From: Streptomyces sp. NBC_00190
GTDB taxonomy: Bacteria; Actinomycetota; Actinomycetes; Streptomycetales; Streptomycetaceae
Assembly: GCF_036203305.1 (NCBI RefSeq)
Contig: NZ_CP108131.1
Location: 2,356,001-2,420,000, forward strand
Direction of reading: 5' to 3'
DNA: 64,000 bases
Each line of letters begins with the position of its first letter. Positions within the stretch are counted from its first letter, which is position 1. The notes under the pieces were generated by a model. It ran no database searches, had not been told where the DNA came from, and saw only the letters and a list, made by a program, of their open reading frames with translations. The translations under genes and the position numbers were made by a program. Below are positions 48,268-58,837 of the stretch, piece after piece.

Positions 48268-49026
48268 GTGTCGGACACTTCCCGCCCCCGCGCCTCCCTT
48301 CGCACCGCCGTGGTGTGGGAGGTCCTCAAGGAGGCGCTCGACCGCCGGGTGAAGGCGACCGGGCGGGATGTGCTGGACGTGCTGGACACCGGTGGCGGCA
48401 CCGGCAAGTTCGCCGTGCCGGTGGCCCGCCTGGGCCACCGGGTCACCGTCGTCGACCCCAGCCCGAACGCGCTGTTCGGGCTGGAGCGCCGGGTGGCCGA
48501 GGCCGGCGTCGCCGACCTGGTGCGCGGCGTACAGGGCGACGCCCAGGGCCTGTTGGAAGTCGTCGAGCGGGACGCGTACGACGCGGTGCTCTGCCACGGC
48601 GTGCTGGAGTACGTGGACGACCCGGCGGAGGGCGTGGCCAACGCGGTGGCGGCCCTGCGCCCCGGCGGCACGCTCAGCCTGCTGGCCGCCGGCCTCGGCG
48701 GGGCCGTGCTCGCACGGGCCCTGGCCGGGCACTTCACGGAGGCCCGTACCGCCCTCACCGACCCGGCCGGCCGCTGGGGATCCGGCGACCCGGTGCCGCG
48801 CCGCTTCACCGCCGAGCAGCTCTCCGAGCTGGTCGGCGGGGCCGGGCTCGCGGTCGGCGCCGTCCACGGCGTGCGGATCTTCGCCGACCTCGTTCCAGGG
48901 GTCCTGGTGGACACCGAGCCGGGCGCGGTGGAGGCGCTGCTGCGTCTGGAGGAGGCCGCCGCGGAGCTGCCCGCCTTCCACGCCGTGGCCACACAGCTGC
49001 ACGTGCTGGGTGAGAAGCAGTCCTGA
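48268..49026 (+). CDS. SAM-dependent methyltransferase
   Basis: 252-residue class I methyltransferase. Motif I is DVLDTGGGTGKFAVPVARLGHRVTVVDPSP (SAM binding), motif II/III region is AYDAVLCHGVLEYVDDP and RPGGTLSLLAAG. It has the length and layout of UbiE/SmtA-like enzymes. GTG start at 48268; no strong Shine-Dalgarno sequence (AGGAG lies about 11 bases before). The substrate is unknown. It lies 88 bases after the HEPN gene and its position near the dcw cluster is conserved in Streptomyces. Confidence 0.87.
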   Translation: MSDTSRPRASLRTAVVWEVLKEALDRRVKATGRDVLDVLDTGGGTGKFAVPVARLGHRVTVVDPSPNALFGLERRVAEAGVADLVRGVQGDAQGLLEVVERDAYDAVLCHGVLEYVDDPAEGVANAVAALRPGGTLSLLAAGLGGAVLARALAGHFTEARTALTDPAGRWGSGDPVPRRFTAEQLSELVGGAGLAVGAVHGVRIFADLVPGVLVDTEPGAVEALLRLEEAAAELPAFHAVATQLHVLGEKQS

Positions 49027-49169
49027 TCTGCGATCTTCCGCGCACGGAGTTTCCACACACCCTCCGAACCAGCAGTCGGCCCCGTATGATCGGGTCAGTG
49101 ACCGGCATGGTGGACGGGCCGTTGGGGAATGAACGCCTCAATAACCGCCCCCGCGGCGGTACGGGTTTT

Positions 49170-49196
49170 CGGGCTGTGGGCCTTATTCACAGCCCG
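49170..49196. other. Hairpin in the 266-base gap before the DUF3040 gene
   Basis: CGGGCTGTG (49170-49178) pairs with CACAGCCCG (49188-49196) around a 9-nt loop. The gap 49027-49292 shows no convincing open frame; in mycobacteria mraZ lies near here, and it is not present. A possible -10 (TATAGA or TATCCT, around 49198-49239) suggests a promoter for the DUF3040 gene. Confidence 0.4.
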
Positions 49197-49292
49197 GTAT
49201 AGAGGGCGGGTATCACGGGGGCGATTCCCCGCCTATCCTGAAGGGGACCCCTGGTCGCTACCCCCCGCGACCGACGGATGAGGAGGACTCCC

Positions 49293-49694
49293 GTGCCGCT
49301 CTCGGAGCACGAGCAGCGAATGCTCGAGCAGATGGAGCGAGCGCTGTACGCCGAAGATCCCAAGTTCGCGACAGCGCTTGAGGGCAGCGGACTGCGCACG
49401 TACACCCGGCGACGGGTCTACCAGGCAGTCGTAGGCATTCTGGTGGGTATCGCGCTCCTCATGACCGGTGTGATCGTGCCGAACGTACTGTGGATCAGCG
49501 TGGTGGGTTTTCTCGTCATGCTGGGCTGTACGGTCCTCGTGGTCACCGGTTGGCGCAAGGCACCCAAGCCTGGCGAACAGCCCGTCTCCGGAAGTGCAGG
49601 CGGTTCGGCCCGTGGCCGGAACCGGCAGCGTCGGTCGATGATGACCCGCATCGAGGAACGGTGGCAGCGCCGCCGTGACGAACAGGGGCAGTAG
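49293..49694 (+). CDS. DUF3040 membrane protein
   Basis: 133 residues. The N-terminus PLSEHEQRMLEQMERALYAEDPKFA is the DUF3040 signature. Two transmembrane helices (about 46-88) follow, and the C-terminus is a basic, Arg-rich cytosolic tail. The M. tuberculosis homologue (Rv2169c) lies in the same syntenic interval. GTG at 49293 has AGGAGG six bases upstream. Function unknown. Confidence 0.88.
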   Translation: MPLSEHEQRMLEQMERALYAEDPKFATALEGSGLRTYTRRRVYQAVVGILVGIALLMTGVIVPNVLWISVVGFLVMLGCTVLVVTGWRKAPKPGEQPVSGSAGGSARGRNRQRRSMMTRIEERWQRRRDEQGQ

Positions 49695-49709
49695 CCCCAC
49701 GACATCGTG

Positions 49710-49748
49710 AGTGAGGGGACGGCCGCCGTGTGCGGTCGTCCCCTCACT
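49710..49748 (+). terminator. Terminator after the DUF3040 gene
   Basis: A perfect 12-bp outer stem (49710-49721 with 49737-49748), with a further inner GCCGC/GCGGT pairing in the 15-nt loop. Confidence 0.82.
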
Positions 49749-49809
49749 GCTGTGCGTTCTGTCGTGCGTTCCGACCATCCGATCACCCTTTCTGCGGCAT
49801 CATGATCGG

Positions 49810-50436
49810 GTGAGTGTGCTCCCCCTGGTCTTCACCAGCGGCTGGGCCAGTGGGATCAACGCCTACGCCGTGGTCCTCCTGCTCGGCATCTTCGGCGCGA
49901 CCGGCCTGTCCGACGAGGTCCCCGCGTCGCTGCAACGTACCGACGTGCTGATCGTCGCGGCGGTGCTGTTCCTCTGCGAGGCGGTCGCCGACAAGATCCC
50001 GTACGTGGACTCGGTGTGGGATTCCGTCCACACCGTGATCCGCCCGGTGGCCGGTGGCGTGGTCGGCGCGCTGCTGGCCGGCCAGAGCGGTTCGCTGTCC
50101 GACATCACCGCCGGCGTGATCGGCGGCTCCACGGCGCTGGCCAGCCATTTCGTCAAGGCCGGCACCCGGATGGCGATCAACACCTCGCCCGAGCCGCTCA
50201 GCAACGTCGCGATGAGCATGGCCGAGGACCTCGGAGTGGCCGCGCTCATAACGTTCGCGATGTTCAACCCCGTGGCCGCGGCGGTCATCGCAGCCCTCCT
50301 GCTGGCCGCCGGGCTGGCCATACTGATCTTCCTCTGGACCCGGATCCGCCGCTTCCTGCGCCGCCGCGCCCAGCGCCGCGAGGAGAAGCGGCTGGCCACC
50401 GAGGCCCGCGAGGCCACCGGAGCGCCACCCCGCTGA
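49810..50436 (+). CDS. DUF4126 membrane protein
   Basis: 208-residue membrane protein with about five hydrophobic segments. The N-terminal VFTSGWASGINAYAVVLLLGIFG and LCEAVADKIPYVDSVWDSVHTVIRP are typical of DUF4126. The last 40 residues are a basic Arg/Glu-rich tail. I use GTG 49810, since earlier in-frame codons lie in the terminator loop; GTG 49816 is also possible. Function unknown. Confidence 0.8.
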   Translation: MSVLPLVFTSGWASGINAYAVVLLLGIFGATGLSDEVPASLQRTDVLIVAAVLFLCEAVADKIPYVDSVWDSVHTVIRPVAGGVVGALLAGQSGSLSDITAGVIGGSTALASHFVKAGTRMAINTSPEPLSNVAMSMAEDLGVAALITFAMFNPVAAAVIAALLLAAGLAILIFLWTRIRRFLRRRAQRREEKRLATEAREATGAPPR

Positions 50437-50530
50437 CCGCCCGCCCCGCCACCCCGCCCGGCCACCCGCCCCGCCACCTGGCCCGACCGCCCCGCCGACC
50501 GCCGCCCACGGCCTCGATAGGCTCACCCGC

Positions 50531-51982
50531 ATGGCACGAATTGCGGTGATCGGCGCCGGCATGGGCGCGATGGCGACGGCGGCCCGGCTGGCCGTGGCAG
50601 GGCACCAGGTGACGGTGTACGAGCGCGCGGCGACGTACGGCGGCGCGGTCGGCCGGTACGAGCGCGACGGCTTCGCCTTCGACACCGGGCCGGGCCTGCT
50701 GCACCTGCCCGCCGTCTACCGCGACCTCTTCGTGAAGACCGGCAAGCGGCCCCTGGAGGCCTGCGTCGACATGGTCCAGGCCGACCCGGCCGTCCGGCAC
50801 GTCCTCCCCCGCCACGACGTCGACGTCACCCTCCCCGGCGCCTCGCACGGCGGTGTCGCCGCCGCCCTCGACCAGGCCTTCGGCCAGGGCGCGGGCGAGC
50901 GCTGGAACGCCGTGCTGGGCCGCGCCCGGGACGCCTGGGACACCACCCGCCGCCCGCTGCTGGAGGAGCCGCTGCGCGCGGACCGGCAGGCGCTGTCCGC
51001 CGACCCGTACCCCGCCCTGCGCCGCAGCGGCCTGCTGCGCCGCCGCCCGCCGACCCTCGCCGAGGTGGCCGACCGGGAGCTGGGCGGCGGCCTCGGCGAG
51101 CTGCTGACCGGCCTGGTGGGCGCGTACGGGATCGACCCCGCCCGGGCCCCCGGATCGGCCGCCGTGCTGCCGTACATGGAGCAGACCTTCGGCAGCTGGT
51201 ACGTACGCGGCGGGATGCGGGCGCTGGCCACCGCCGTCTACGAGCGCTGCCGGGAACGGAAGGTGGAGTTCGTCTTCGGGGCGGAGGTCCGGGAGGTCCT
51301 CGCACCGCAGGGCCGCGCCGCCGGTCTGCTGCTGGCCGACGGCACCGAAGTGGCCGCCGACTCCGTCGTCTGCGGGATCGACCCGCGGCTGCTGCCGGCC
51401 GCCTCCCTGCCGTGGCCGCCGGAGGCGGTTCCCGCCCGCGGCGAGGGCCTGCCCAGCCGGCTCACGCTCTTCCTCGCGCTGCGCGGCGCCCGCCCCGCGG
51501 ACTCTCCCGGACTCCGTCCGCAGGGACCCCCGGTCCACCGCACCCTGGTGCACTCCCCCGGCCTGGTCGTCACCGTCCTGCGCCCCGACGACCCCACCAC
51601 CCGCCCCGACGCGGACCACGAGGCCGTCACGGTCAGCGCCGTCCGCGGGCCCGGGAGCCCGGGGCCCCAGGAGCCCGAGGAGCTGCTGGAGCTCGCCGGG
51701 AAGGCCGTACCGGGGCTGCGGGAGCGGCTTTTGTGGCACGAGGCGCGCACCCCGGCCGACGTCGAGGCCGCGACCGGCGCGGTGGGCGGCGCGGTGCCCC
51801 CGCCCGCGCTCGCGGGGGCCGGGGGCCGGCTGCTGTACCCCGCCAACACCACGGCCGTGCCGGGACTCTACCTGGCGGGCGGCTGGGCGCACCCGGGCGG
51901 CGGGCTGGCGCACGCCGGGATGACCGGGGCCCTGGTGGCCGGGCTGATCGTGGAGGGCGCCGAGTTCCGCGGCTCCCGCTGA
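50531..51982 (+). CDS. FAD-dependent oxidoreductase, CrtI/phytoene-desaturase-like
   Basis: 483 residues. The FAD dinucleotide motif is IAVIGAGMGAMATAARLAVAGHQVTVYER, followed by the GG doublet region YGGAVGRYERDGFAFDTGPGLLHLP of the amine-oxidase/CrtI superfamily. The C-terminal FAD motif is YPANTTAVPGLYLAGGWAHPGGGLAHAG, characteristic of phytoene desaturases. No carotenoid genes are adjacent, so the substrate is open. It converges on the Gln/Tyr-rich membrane protein gene with a 13-base gap. Confidence 0.87.
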   Translation: MARIAVIGAGMGAMATAARLAVAGHQVTVYERAATYGGAVGRYERDGFAFDTGPGLLHLPAVYRDLFVKTGKRPLEACVDMVQADPAVRHVLPRHDVDVTLPGASHGGVAAALDQAFGQGAGERWNAVLGRARDAWDTTRRPLLEEPLRADRQALSADPYPALRRSGLLRRRPPTLAEVADRELGGGLGELLTGLVGAYGIDPARAPGSAAVLPYMEQTFGSWYVRGGMRALATAVYERCRERKVEFVFGAEVREVLAPQGRAAGLLLADGTEVAADSVVCGIDPRLLPAASLPWPPEAVPARGEGLPSRLTLFLALRGARPADSPGLRPQGPPVHRTLVHSPGLVVTVLRPDDPTTRPDADHEAVTVSAVRGPGSPGPQEPEELLELAGKAVPGLRERLLWHEARTPADVEAATGAVGGAVPPPALAGAGGRLLYPANTTAVPGLYLAGGWAHPGGGLAHAGMTGALVAGLIVEGAEFRGSR

Positions 51983-51995
51983 CCCGCCCGCCCGC

Positions 51996-52868
51996 TCAGT
52001 AGCGGTACTGCTCGTACTCGCCCTGCTGGGGGTACGGGTACTGCTGCGGCTGCCCGCCCTGCTCCTCCGCCGGATACGGCTGGGCCACGTCCCGCTGCTG
52101 CGGGACCCAGACCCCGCCGGGCGGGGTGTCCATGGCGTACTGCTGCTGCTGCCCGTAGTCGGGGTACTGGGGGTAGGCCGAGTAGTCGTAGGCGGGCGGC
52201 GGTCCGACACCGCCGCCGGTGCCGATGTACGGGTCCGAGTAGGCGGCGTAGACCTGCTGCTGATCGCCCGTCGGATAGCCGGCGGAGTAGTCGTACCCGC
52301 CGCCGCCCTGGTTCTGCTGGTCGTAGTACGCCGCGTACTGGTGGGCGTCCTGCTCGGCCGTGGTGTACGGCGAGGCGAAGCCCGCGTTCTGGCCCGCGTC
52401 GGGGGCGGGCGCGAAGCTCTGTATGCCGTAGGAACCGGTGTCCTCGGGCATCGGCTGCGGGCTGTAGACCTCGTCGGCCTCGGCCTCGGTCGGGAACTGC
52501 CGCACCTTCGGGGCCCCGTCGGCGTCCTCGTACTCCAGCGCGGTGACTTCGAGCGCCGGTTCCGGACGCGGACCGCCGGACCGGCGGCGCCGCGACTGCC
52601 GTACGGGTTCCCCGCCGCGGCGCAGCGCCCAGCCGGCCACGAAGCCCTTGCGGAAGGAGAGCGTCACCAGGGTCTGGCCCAGGGCGAACGCGGCCGCGCC
52701 GGCGCCGATGACCAGAACCGACGGCAGGACCACCCCGGCGACCACGCCGAGGAAGCCGGCGAAGGCGAGCAGGCGCCAGCGGAGCCGGGCCTTGTTCTGC
52801 ATCAGGACCTCGGCAAGCAGCCACAGCGCGACGAAGCCGAACGCGATGTAGAGGACCGTCATACCCAT
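51996..52868 (-). CDS. Membrane protein with Gln/Tyr/Gly-rich disordered tail
   Basis: 290 residues. Two or three N-terminal transmembrane helices (about 3-20 and 32-68) are followed by a basic stretch (RRGGEPVRQSRRRRSG) and then a long tail rich in Gln, Tyr, Gly, Pro and Asp with no regular repeat. The tail is low-complexity and could support phase separation or septal localisation, but nothing establishes this. It lies 51 bases after metF on the same strand. Not a recognised family. Confidence 0.78.
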   Translation of the reverse strand: MGMTVLYIAFGFVALWLLAEVLMQNKARLRWRLLAFAGFLGVVAGVVLPSVLVIGAGAAAFALGQTLVTLSFRKGFVAGWALRRGGEPVRQSRRRRSGGPRPEPALEVTALEYEDADGAPKVRQFPTEAEADEVYSPQPMPEDTGSYGIQSFAPAPDAGQNAGFASPYTTAEQDAHQYAAYYDQQNQGGGGYDYSAGYPTGDQQQVYAAYSDPYIGTGGGVGPPPAYDYSAYPQYPDYGQQQQYAMDTPPGGVWVPQQRDVAQPYPAEEQGGQPQQYPYPQQGEYEQYRY

Positions 52869-52919
52869 GCGTGGCCCTTCTCGGTACGGCCGACCGCGTG
52901 GGAGACGGGGGCCAGCCGG

Positions 52920-53834
52920 TCAGGCCCGCTGGTGCAGGCCCAGATTCTCGTAGATCTCGAGAGTCGCCGTGGAATTGTTCAGCGTGATGAAGTGCAGCCC
53001 TGGGACACCCTCGGACAGCAGCAGCGCGCAGAACTCCGTGGCGAACTCGATGCCAATGGAGCGTACAGCGGCCGGGTCGTCCTTGACGGCGAGCATGCGC
53101 TCTTTCACAGCCTCGGGGAAGACCGCGTTGCTGAGTTGGGGCAGTCGGTCGAGCTGCTTGATGCCCACAACAGGCATGACCTCGGGGATGATCGGGGTCT
53201 CGCAGCCCGCCTTCTCGACGCTGTCGCGCAGCCGCAGATAATTCTCCGGGTGGAAGAACATCTGGGTGATCGCATAGTCGGCGCCCGCGCGGCACTTGTC
53301 CACGAAGTGCCGGATGTCCGTGTCCCATTCCGACGAACGCGGGTGCATCTCCGGGAAGGCCGCGACTCCGACGCAGAAGTCGCCGGACTCCTTGACCAGC
53401 CGGACCAGGTCGGCGGCGTAGTGCACGCCCTCGGGGTGCGGCACCCACTCGCCCATCGGGTCGCCCGGCGGGTCTCCGCGCACGACGAGCATGTTCCGGA
53501 TGCCCGCGTCGGCGAACTGCCCGATGACGTTGCGCAGCTCGGCCACCGAGTGGTCCACGGCGGTGAGGTGGGCGACGGGGGTCAGCGTGGTGTCCGAGGC
53601 GATCTGCTCGGTGGCCCGGACGGTGCCGCCACGGGTCGAACCGCCGGCTCCGTAGGTCACGGAGACGAAGCTCGGGGACACGGCTTCCACCCGGCGCAGC
53701 GCGTTCCAGAGGTTGCGTTCGCCCTTCTCGGTCTTCGGGGCCCAGAACTCGAAGGAGTACGAGCTCCCGGACGCGAGGAGGTCGCGGACCGTGTGCGCAC
53801 GATCCGACCAGGTGGAAGCTGTACCAGAGGCCAT
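52920..53834 (-). CDS. metF: Methylenetetrahydrofolate reductase
   Basis: 304-residue flavoenzyme that reduces 5,10-methylene-THF to 5-methyl-THF for methionine synthesis. The N-terminus has [21 protein letters not shown], and [52 protein letters not shown] and PVVGIKQL are all MetF barrel motifs for FAD and folate. Length is normal. It stands between the membrane protein and thiE; no methionine riboswitch is seen upstream (53835-53936). Confidence 0.95.
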   Translation of the reverse strand: MASGTASTWSDRAHTVRDLLASGSSYSFEFWAPKTEKGERNLWNALRRVEAVSPSFVSVTYGAGGSTRGGTVRATEQIASDTTLTPVAHLTAVDHSVAELRNVIGQFADAGIRNMLVVRGDPPGDPMGEWVPHPEGVHYAADLVRLVKESGDFCVGVAAFPEMHPRSSEWDTDIRHFVDKCRAGADYAITQMFFHPENYLRLRDSVEKAGCETPIIPEVMPVVGIKQLDRLPQLSNAVFPEAVKERMLAVKDDPAAVRSIGIEFATEFCALLLSEGVPGLHFITLNNSTATLEIYENLGLHQRA

Positions 53835-53936
53835 ACGGGCAGGTTAGACGGGGCCCGCCGGACACCGAAGCACTGTCCGCCTTTTGGACACGTTTTTGGA
53901 CAGAGCGACAGGCCCGGCCCGGGTGCTCTGGTCCTT

Positions 53937-54572
53937 CTAGCCGAGGCGGGCCCGGACGCGCTTGGCGAGGTCGGCGGCGGCCGCACCCGGGTCGGCGGCC
54001 TCGGTGAGGGCGCGGACGACCACGACGCGGGTGGCACCGGCGTCCAGCACCTCGTCCAGATTCGCGCTGTCGATGCCGCCGATGGCGAACCACGGCCGGT
54101 CCTGCTCCAGGGAGGCCGCGTACCGGACGAGTCCGAGGCCGGGGGCGAAGCGGCCGGGCTTGGTGGGGGTGGGCCAGCAGGGGCCGGTGCAGAAGTAGTC
54201 CACGCCGGGCTCGGCGACGGCCGCGTCGACCTCGGCCTCGGCGTGACAGGAGCGGCCGATGAGCACCTGGTCGCCGAGGATGGCGCGGGCCGCGGGAACG
54301 GGGATGTCGCCCTGGCCGAGGTGCAGGACGTCGGAGCCGATGGCGTGCGCGACGTCGGCGCGGTCGTTCACGGCGAGGAGCTTGCCGTGGCGCCGTGCGG
54401 CCTCGGCGAAGACCTGCAGGTGTTCGAGTTCCTCCCCGGCCTCCATGCCCTTGTCGCGGAGCTGGACGATGTCCACGCCGCCGGACAGCACGGCGTCCAG
54501 GAACTCGGCGAGGTCACCCTGGCGCTTCCGGGCGTCCGTGCAGAGGTAGAGCCGGGCGTCGGAAAGCTGCAT
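53937..54572 (-). CDS. thiE: Thiamine-phosphate synthase
   Basis: 211-residue TIM-barrel enzyme that joins HMP-PP and thiazole phosphate to form thiamine phosphate. Motifs: [63 protein letters not shown] and AIGGI. It is on the opposite strand from the thiO-thiS-thiG operon and separated from it by two unrelated genes. No TPP riboswitch is visible upstream of it. Confidence 0.95.
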   Translation of the reverse strand: MQLSDARLYLCTDARKRQGDLAEFLDAVLSGGVDIVQLRDKGMEAGEELEHLQVFAEAARRHGKLLAVNDRADVAHAIGSDVLHLGQGDIPVPAARAILGDQVLIGRSCHAEAEVDAAVAEPGVDYFCTGPCWPTPTKPGRFAPGLGLVRYAASLEQDRPWFAIGGIDSANLDEVLDAGATRVVVVRALTEAADPGAAAADLAKRVRARLG

Positions 54573-54593
54573 GGGTGTATCCCCCGGATGGAG

Positions 54594-54627
54594 GCGGTGT
54601 ACGGACCCCGCGGGGCCCGTACACCGC
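54594..54627 (-). terminator. Hairpin between the Rv2175c-like gene and thiE
   Basis: GCGGTGTACG (54594-54603) pairs with CGTACACCGC (54618-54627), with further inner GC pairing. It lies 22 bases beyond the Rv2175c-like stop on the minus strand. Confidence 0.6.
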
Positions 54628-54649
54628 GGTGGAGCGGATGCGGATCAGG

Positions 54650-55015
54650 TCAGAGGGCGAGCGCCTGAGCGCGGCGCTTCACCTCCGTGCCGCGATTCTC
54701 GCTCAGCGCCTGCACGGGGGTGCCGGGCAGGGTCGGATCCTCGGTGAAGAGCCACTCAAGGATCTCCTCCTCGGTGAAGCGGTCGTCGCGCAGCACGGTC
54801 AGCAGGCCGACCAGGCCCTTGACGACCTTGTCGCCGTCGATGAAGGGGGCCGGCACCTGCAGGGCGCGGTTCTCGCCCCGGCGTACGGCGATCAGCTGCC
54901 CTTCCTTGACCATCTGGCGGACCCGGGTCACCTCGATGTCGAGCATCTCCGCGATGTCGGGGAGGTACAGCCACGAGGGGACAAGGGCATCGATCTTTGC
55001 GTCAATCTCGGTCAC
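54650..55015 (-). CDS. Rv2175c-like DNA-binding protein
   Basis: 121 residues. A helix-turn-helix (LPDIAEMLDIEVTRVRQMVKEGQLIAVRRGENRALQVPAPFI) is followed by the C-terminal Rv2175c domain (GDKVVKGLVGLLTVLRDDRFTEEEILEWLFTED). In M. tuberculosis Rv2175c is a DNA-binding substrate of the Ser/Thr kinase PknL, encoded next to it. Here a PASTA kinase lies about 3.8 kb away on the other strand. GTG 55015 (VTEIDAKID) is chosen; a GTG at 55045 would add ten residues. Confidence 0.87.
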   Translation of the reverse strand: MTEIDAKIDALVPSWLYLPDIAEMLDIEVTRVRQMVKEGQLIAVRRGENRALQVPAPFIDGDKVVKGLVGLLTVLRDDRFTEEEILEWLFTEDPTLPGTPVQALSENRGTEVKRRAQALAL

Positions 55016-55082
55016 GGGTACAAGCCTGCCATCTCGGGCTGACACCCGGTACCGGAGCGGCCCGTCCGTGGTCCGGCCCCGG

Positions 55083-56303
55083 CTACACGGGGGTCGACTT
55101 CAGGGGAACCGCCGGATCGCGGACCTTGGCCGGGTCCACCGCGGCCCCCGTCTCGATGAGCCTGCGGCCCTGCGCCAGGTCGCGGGGGCGGCCCACGGCC
55201 AGGACCGCGACCAGGACGCCGTCGCGCAGCCAGCACACCGACCACGTGGGGTCGGCCGGGTCGCCGCGCCAGAGCAGGGTGTCGGCCCCGCCGTGGTGGC
55301 CGGCGTACTGGACGAAGCGCCCGAACTGCTCCGACCAGAAGTAGGGCACCGGGTCGTAGACCTGGGCGGGTTCCCCGGCCAGGATGTTCGCGGCGACCGT
55401 CCGCGGGCCCTGGAGCGCGTTGTCCCAGTGGTGCACGAGCAGCCGCGTCCCGTAGCGGGCCGACGGGAAGGACGCGCAGTCGCCGACCGCGTACACCCCG
55501 GGCAGGGAGGTACGCAGGTACGCGTCGGCGGTGACCGAGCCGTCGGGGCCGAGGACCACCCCGCTCCCGGCCAGCCATCCGGTGGCGGGGCGGGCGCCGA
55601 TGCCCACCACGACCGCGCCGGCGGGCAGGGTGCTCCCGTCCGCGAGCAGTACCCGGCCCTCCTCGATCCCGGCGACCTTCGCGCCGGTGATCAGCCCGGC
55701 GCCGGCCTCCTCGTACCAGCGGGCCATCGGGGCGGCGACCTCCGACGGCAGCGCCCCCGCCAGGACCCGGTCCGCCGCCTCGACCACGGTCACCTCGCAG
55801 CCCGCCTCCCGGGCCGCGGTGGCGAACTCCGCGCCGATCCAGCCCGCGCCGACGACCACCGCCCGGGGCGCCTCGGCCAGGACCGGGCGCAGCCGTGCCG
55901 CGTCGTCCAGCGTGCGCAGCAGGTGCACGCCGGGGACCCCCTCCGTCCCGGGCAGGGTCAGCGGCTGCGCGCCTGTGGCCAGCACGAGGACGCCGTACGG
56001 GACCGGTCCCGCCTCGGTGTCCAGCTCGCGCTCGGCGGCCCGCAGCCCGGTGACCTCCGTGCCGAGCCTGAGCTCGATGCCGAGCCCCTCGAAGTCCACG
56101 TCGAAGGCGGAGTCCTCGGCCTTGCCGAGCAGCACCGCCTTGGACAGCGGAGGCCGGTCGTAGGGCTGGTGGGGCTCGGCGCCCAGCAGGGTCACGGTGC
56201 CGGTGAAGCCCTGCTCGCGCAGGGCGACCGCGGTCTGCACGCCGGCCATTCCGGCGCCCACGATCACGACGCCGCTCGGGTTCTGCTCCGTCTGCTCACT
56301 CAC
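55083..56303 (-). CDS. FAD-dependent ferredoxin-reductase-type oxidoreductase
   Basis: 406 residues with two Rossmann sites: FAD motif VVIVGAGMAGVQTAVALREQGF near the N-terminus and NAD motif AVVVGAGWIGAEFATAAREAGC at about 145. QPYDRPPLSK and VYAVGDCASFPS are signatures of the oxygenase-coupled ferredoxin/rubredoxin reductase family. The ferredoxin or oxygenase partner is not adjacent. It is divergent from the thiO operon; the 190-base gap holds the TPP riboswitch and its promoter. Confidence 0.9.
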   Translation of the reverse strand: MSEQTEQNPSGVVIVGAGMAGVQTAVALREQGFTGTVTLLGAEPHQPYDRPPLSKAVLLGKAEDSAFDVDFEGLGIELRLGTEVTGLRAAERELDTEAGPVPYGVLVLATGAQPLTLPGTEGVPGVHLLRTLDDAARLRPVLAEAPRAVVVGAGWIGAEFATAAREAGCEVTVVEAADRVLAGALPSEVAAPMARWYEEAGAGLITGAKVAGIEEGRVLLADGSTLPAGAVVVGIGARPATGWLAGSGVVLGPDGSVTADAYLRTSLPGVYAVGDCASFPSARYGTRLLVHHWDNALQGPRTVAANILAGEPAQVYDPVPYFWSEQFGRFVQYAGHHGGADTLLWRGDPADPTWSVCWLRDGVLVAVLAVGRPRDLAQGRRLIETGAAVDPAKVRDPAVPLKSTPV

Positions 56304-56349
56304 CCGGCCACCCTAATCACCTGACGGGCCGCCAGGAATAGATGCCGCC

Positions 56350-56378
56350 TTACCGGCTGTCCGCACCGGGGTTAGTCT
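56350..56378 (+). promoter_or_regulatory. Putative promoter of the thiO-thiS-thiG operon
   Basis: TTACCG (56350-56355) and TAGTCT (56373-56378) with 17 bases between; TAGTCT is a good Streptomyces -10. It would start transcription about 10 bases before the TPP riboswitch. Confidence 0.5.
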
Positions 56379-56395
56379 GGCCACCGTACCTATCG

Positions 56396-56482
56396 CGGGA
56401 GTCCGGACGCACCGGGCTGAGAGGGAGGCTGGCCGGCCTCCGACCGTACGAACCTGATCCGGGTCATGCCGGCGAAGGGAGG
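56396..56482 (+). ncRNA. TPP (THI-box) riboswitch
   Basis: Canonical thiamine pyrophosphate riboswitch: CTGAGA at 56417-56422 in the pyrimidine-sensor arm, the variable hairpin GGCTGGCCGGCC, then CGTACGAACCTGATCCGGGTC and ATGCCGGCGAAGGGA at the 3' end. The final GGGAGGGG (56477-56484), the Shine-Dalgarno sequence of thiO, directly abuts the P1 helix, so control is probably at translation initiation. Confidence 0.95.
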
Positions 56483-56494
56483 GGCTGGACGCCC

Positions 56495-58688
<2,194 letters not shown>

Positions 58689-58722
58689 CCTGCGGCGCCA
58701 TCGGGTCTCCGTTCCGGACCCG

Positions 58723-58758
58723 TGCGGCGCCCCGGACCCCGCGGTCCGGGGCGCCGCA
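58723..58758 (+). terminator. Terminator after thiG
   Basis: A perfect 16-bp stem (58723-58738 with 58743-58758) with a 4-nt loop, 34 bases after the thiG stop. Confidence 0.88.
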
Positions 58759-58837
58759 CCCGCCGGTCACGTCACAGCTGCGCTGCAAGCCGACCCACCC
58801 CGGCCGGGGGAAGCACACCGGCTCGTAGAATCGCGGC

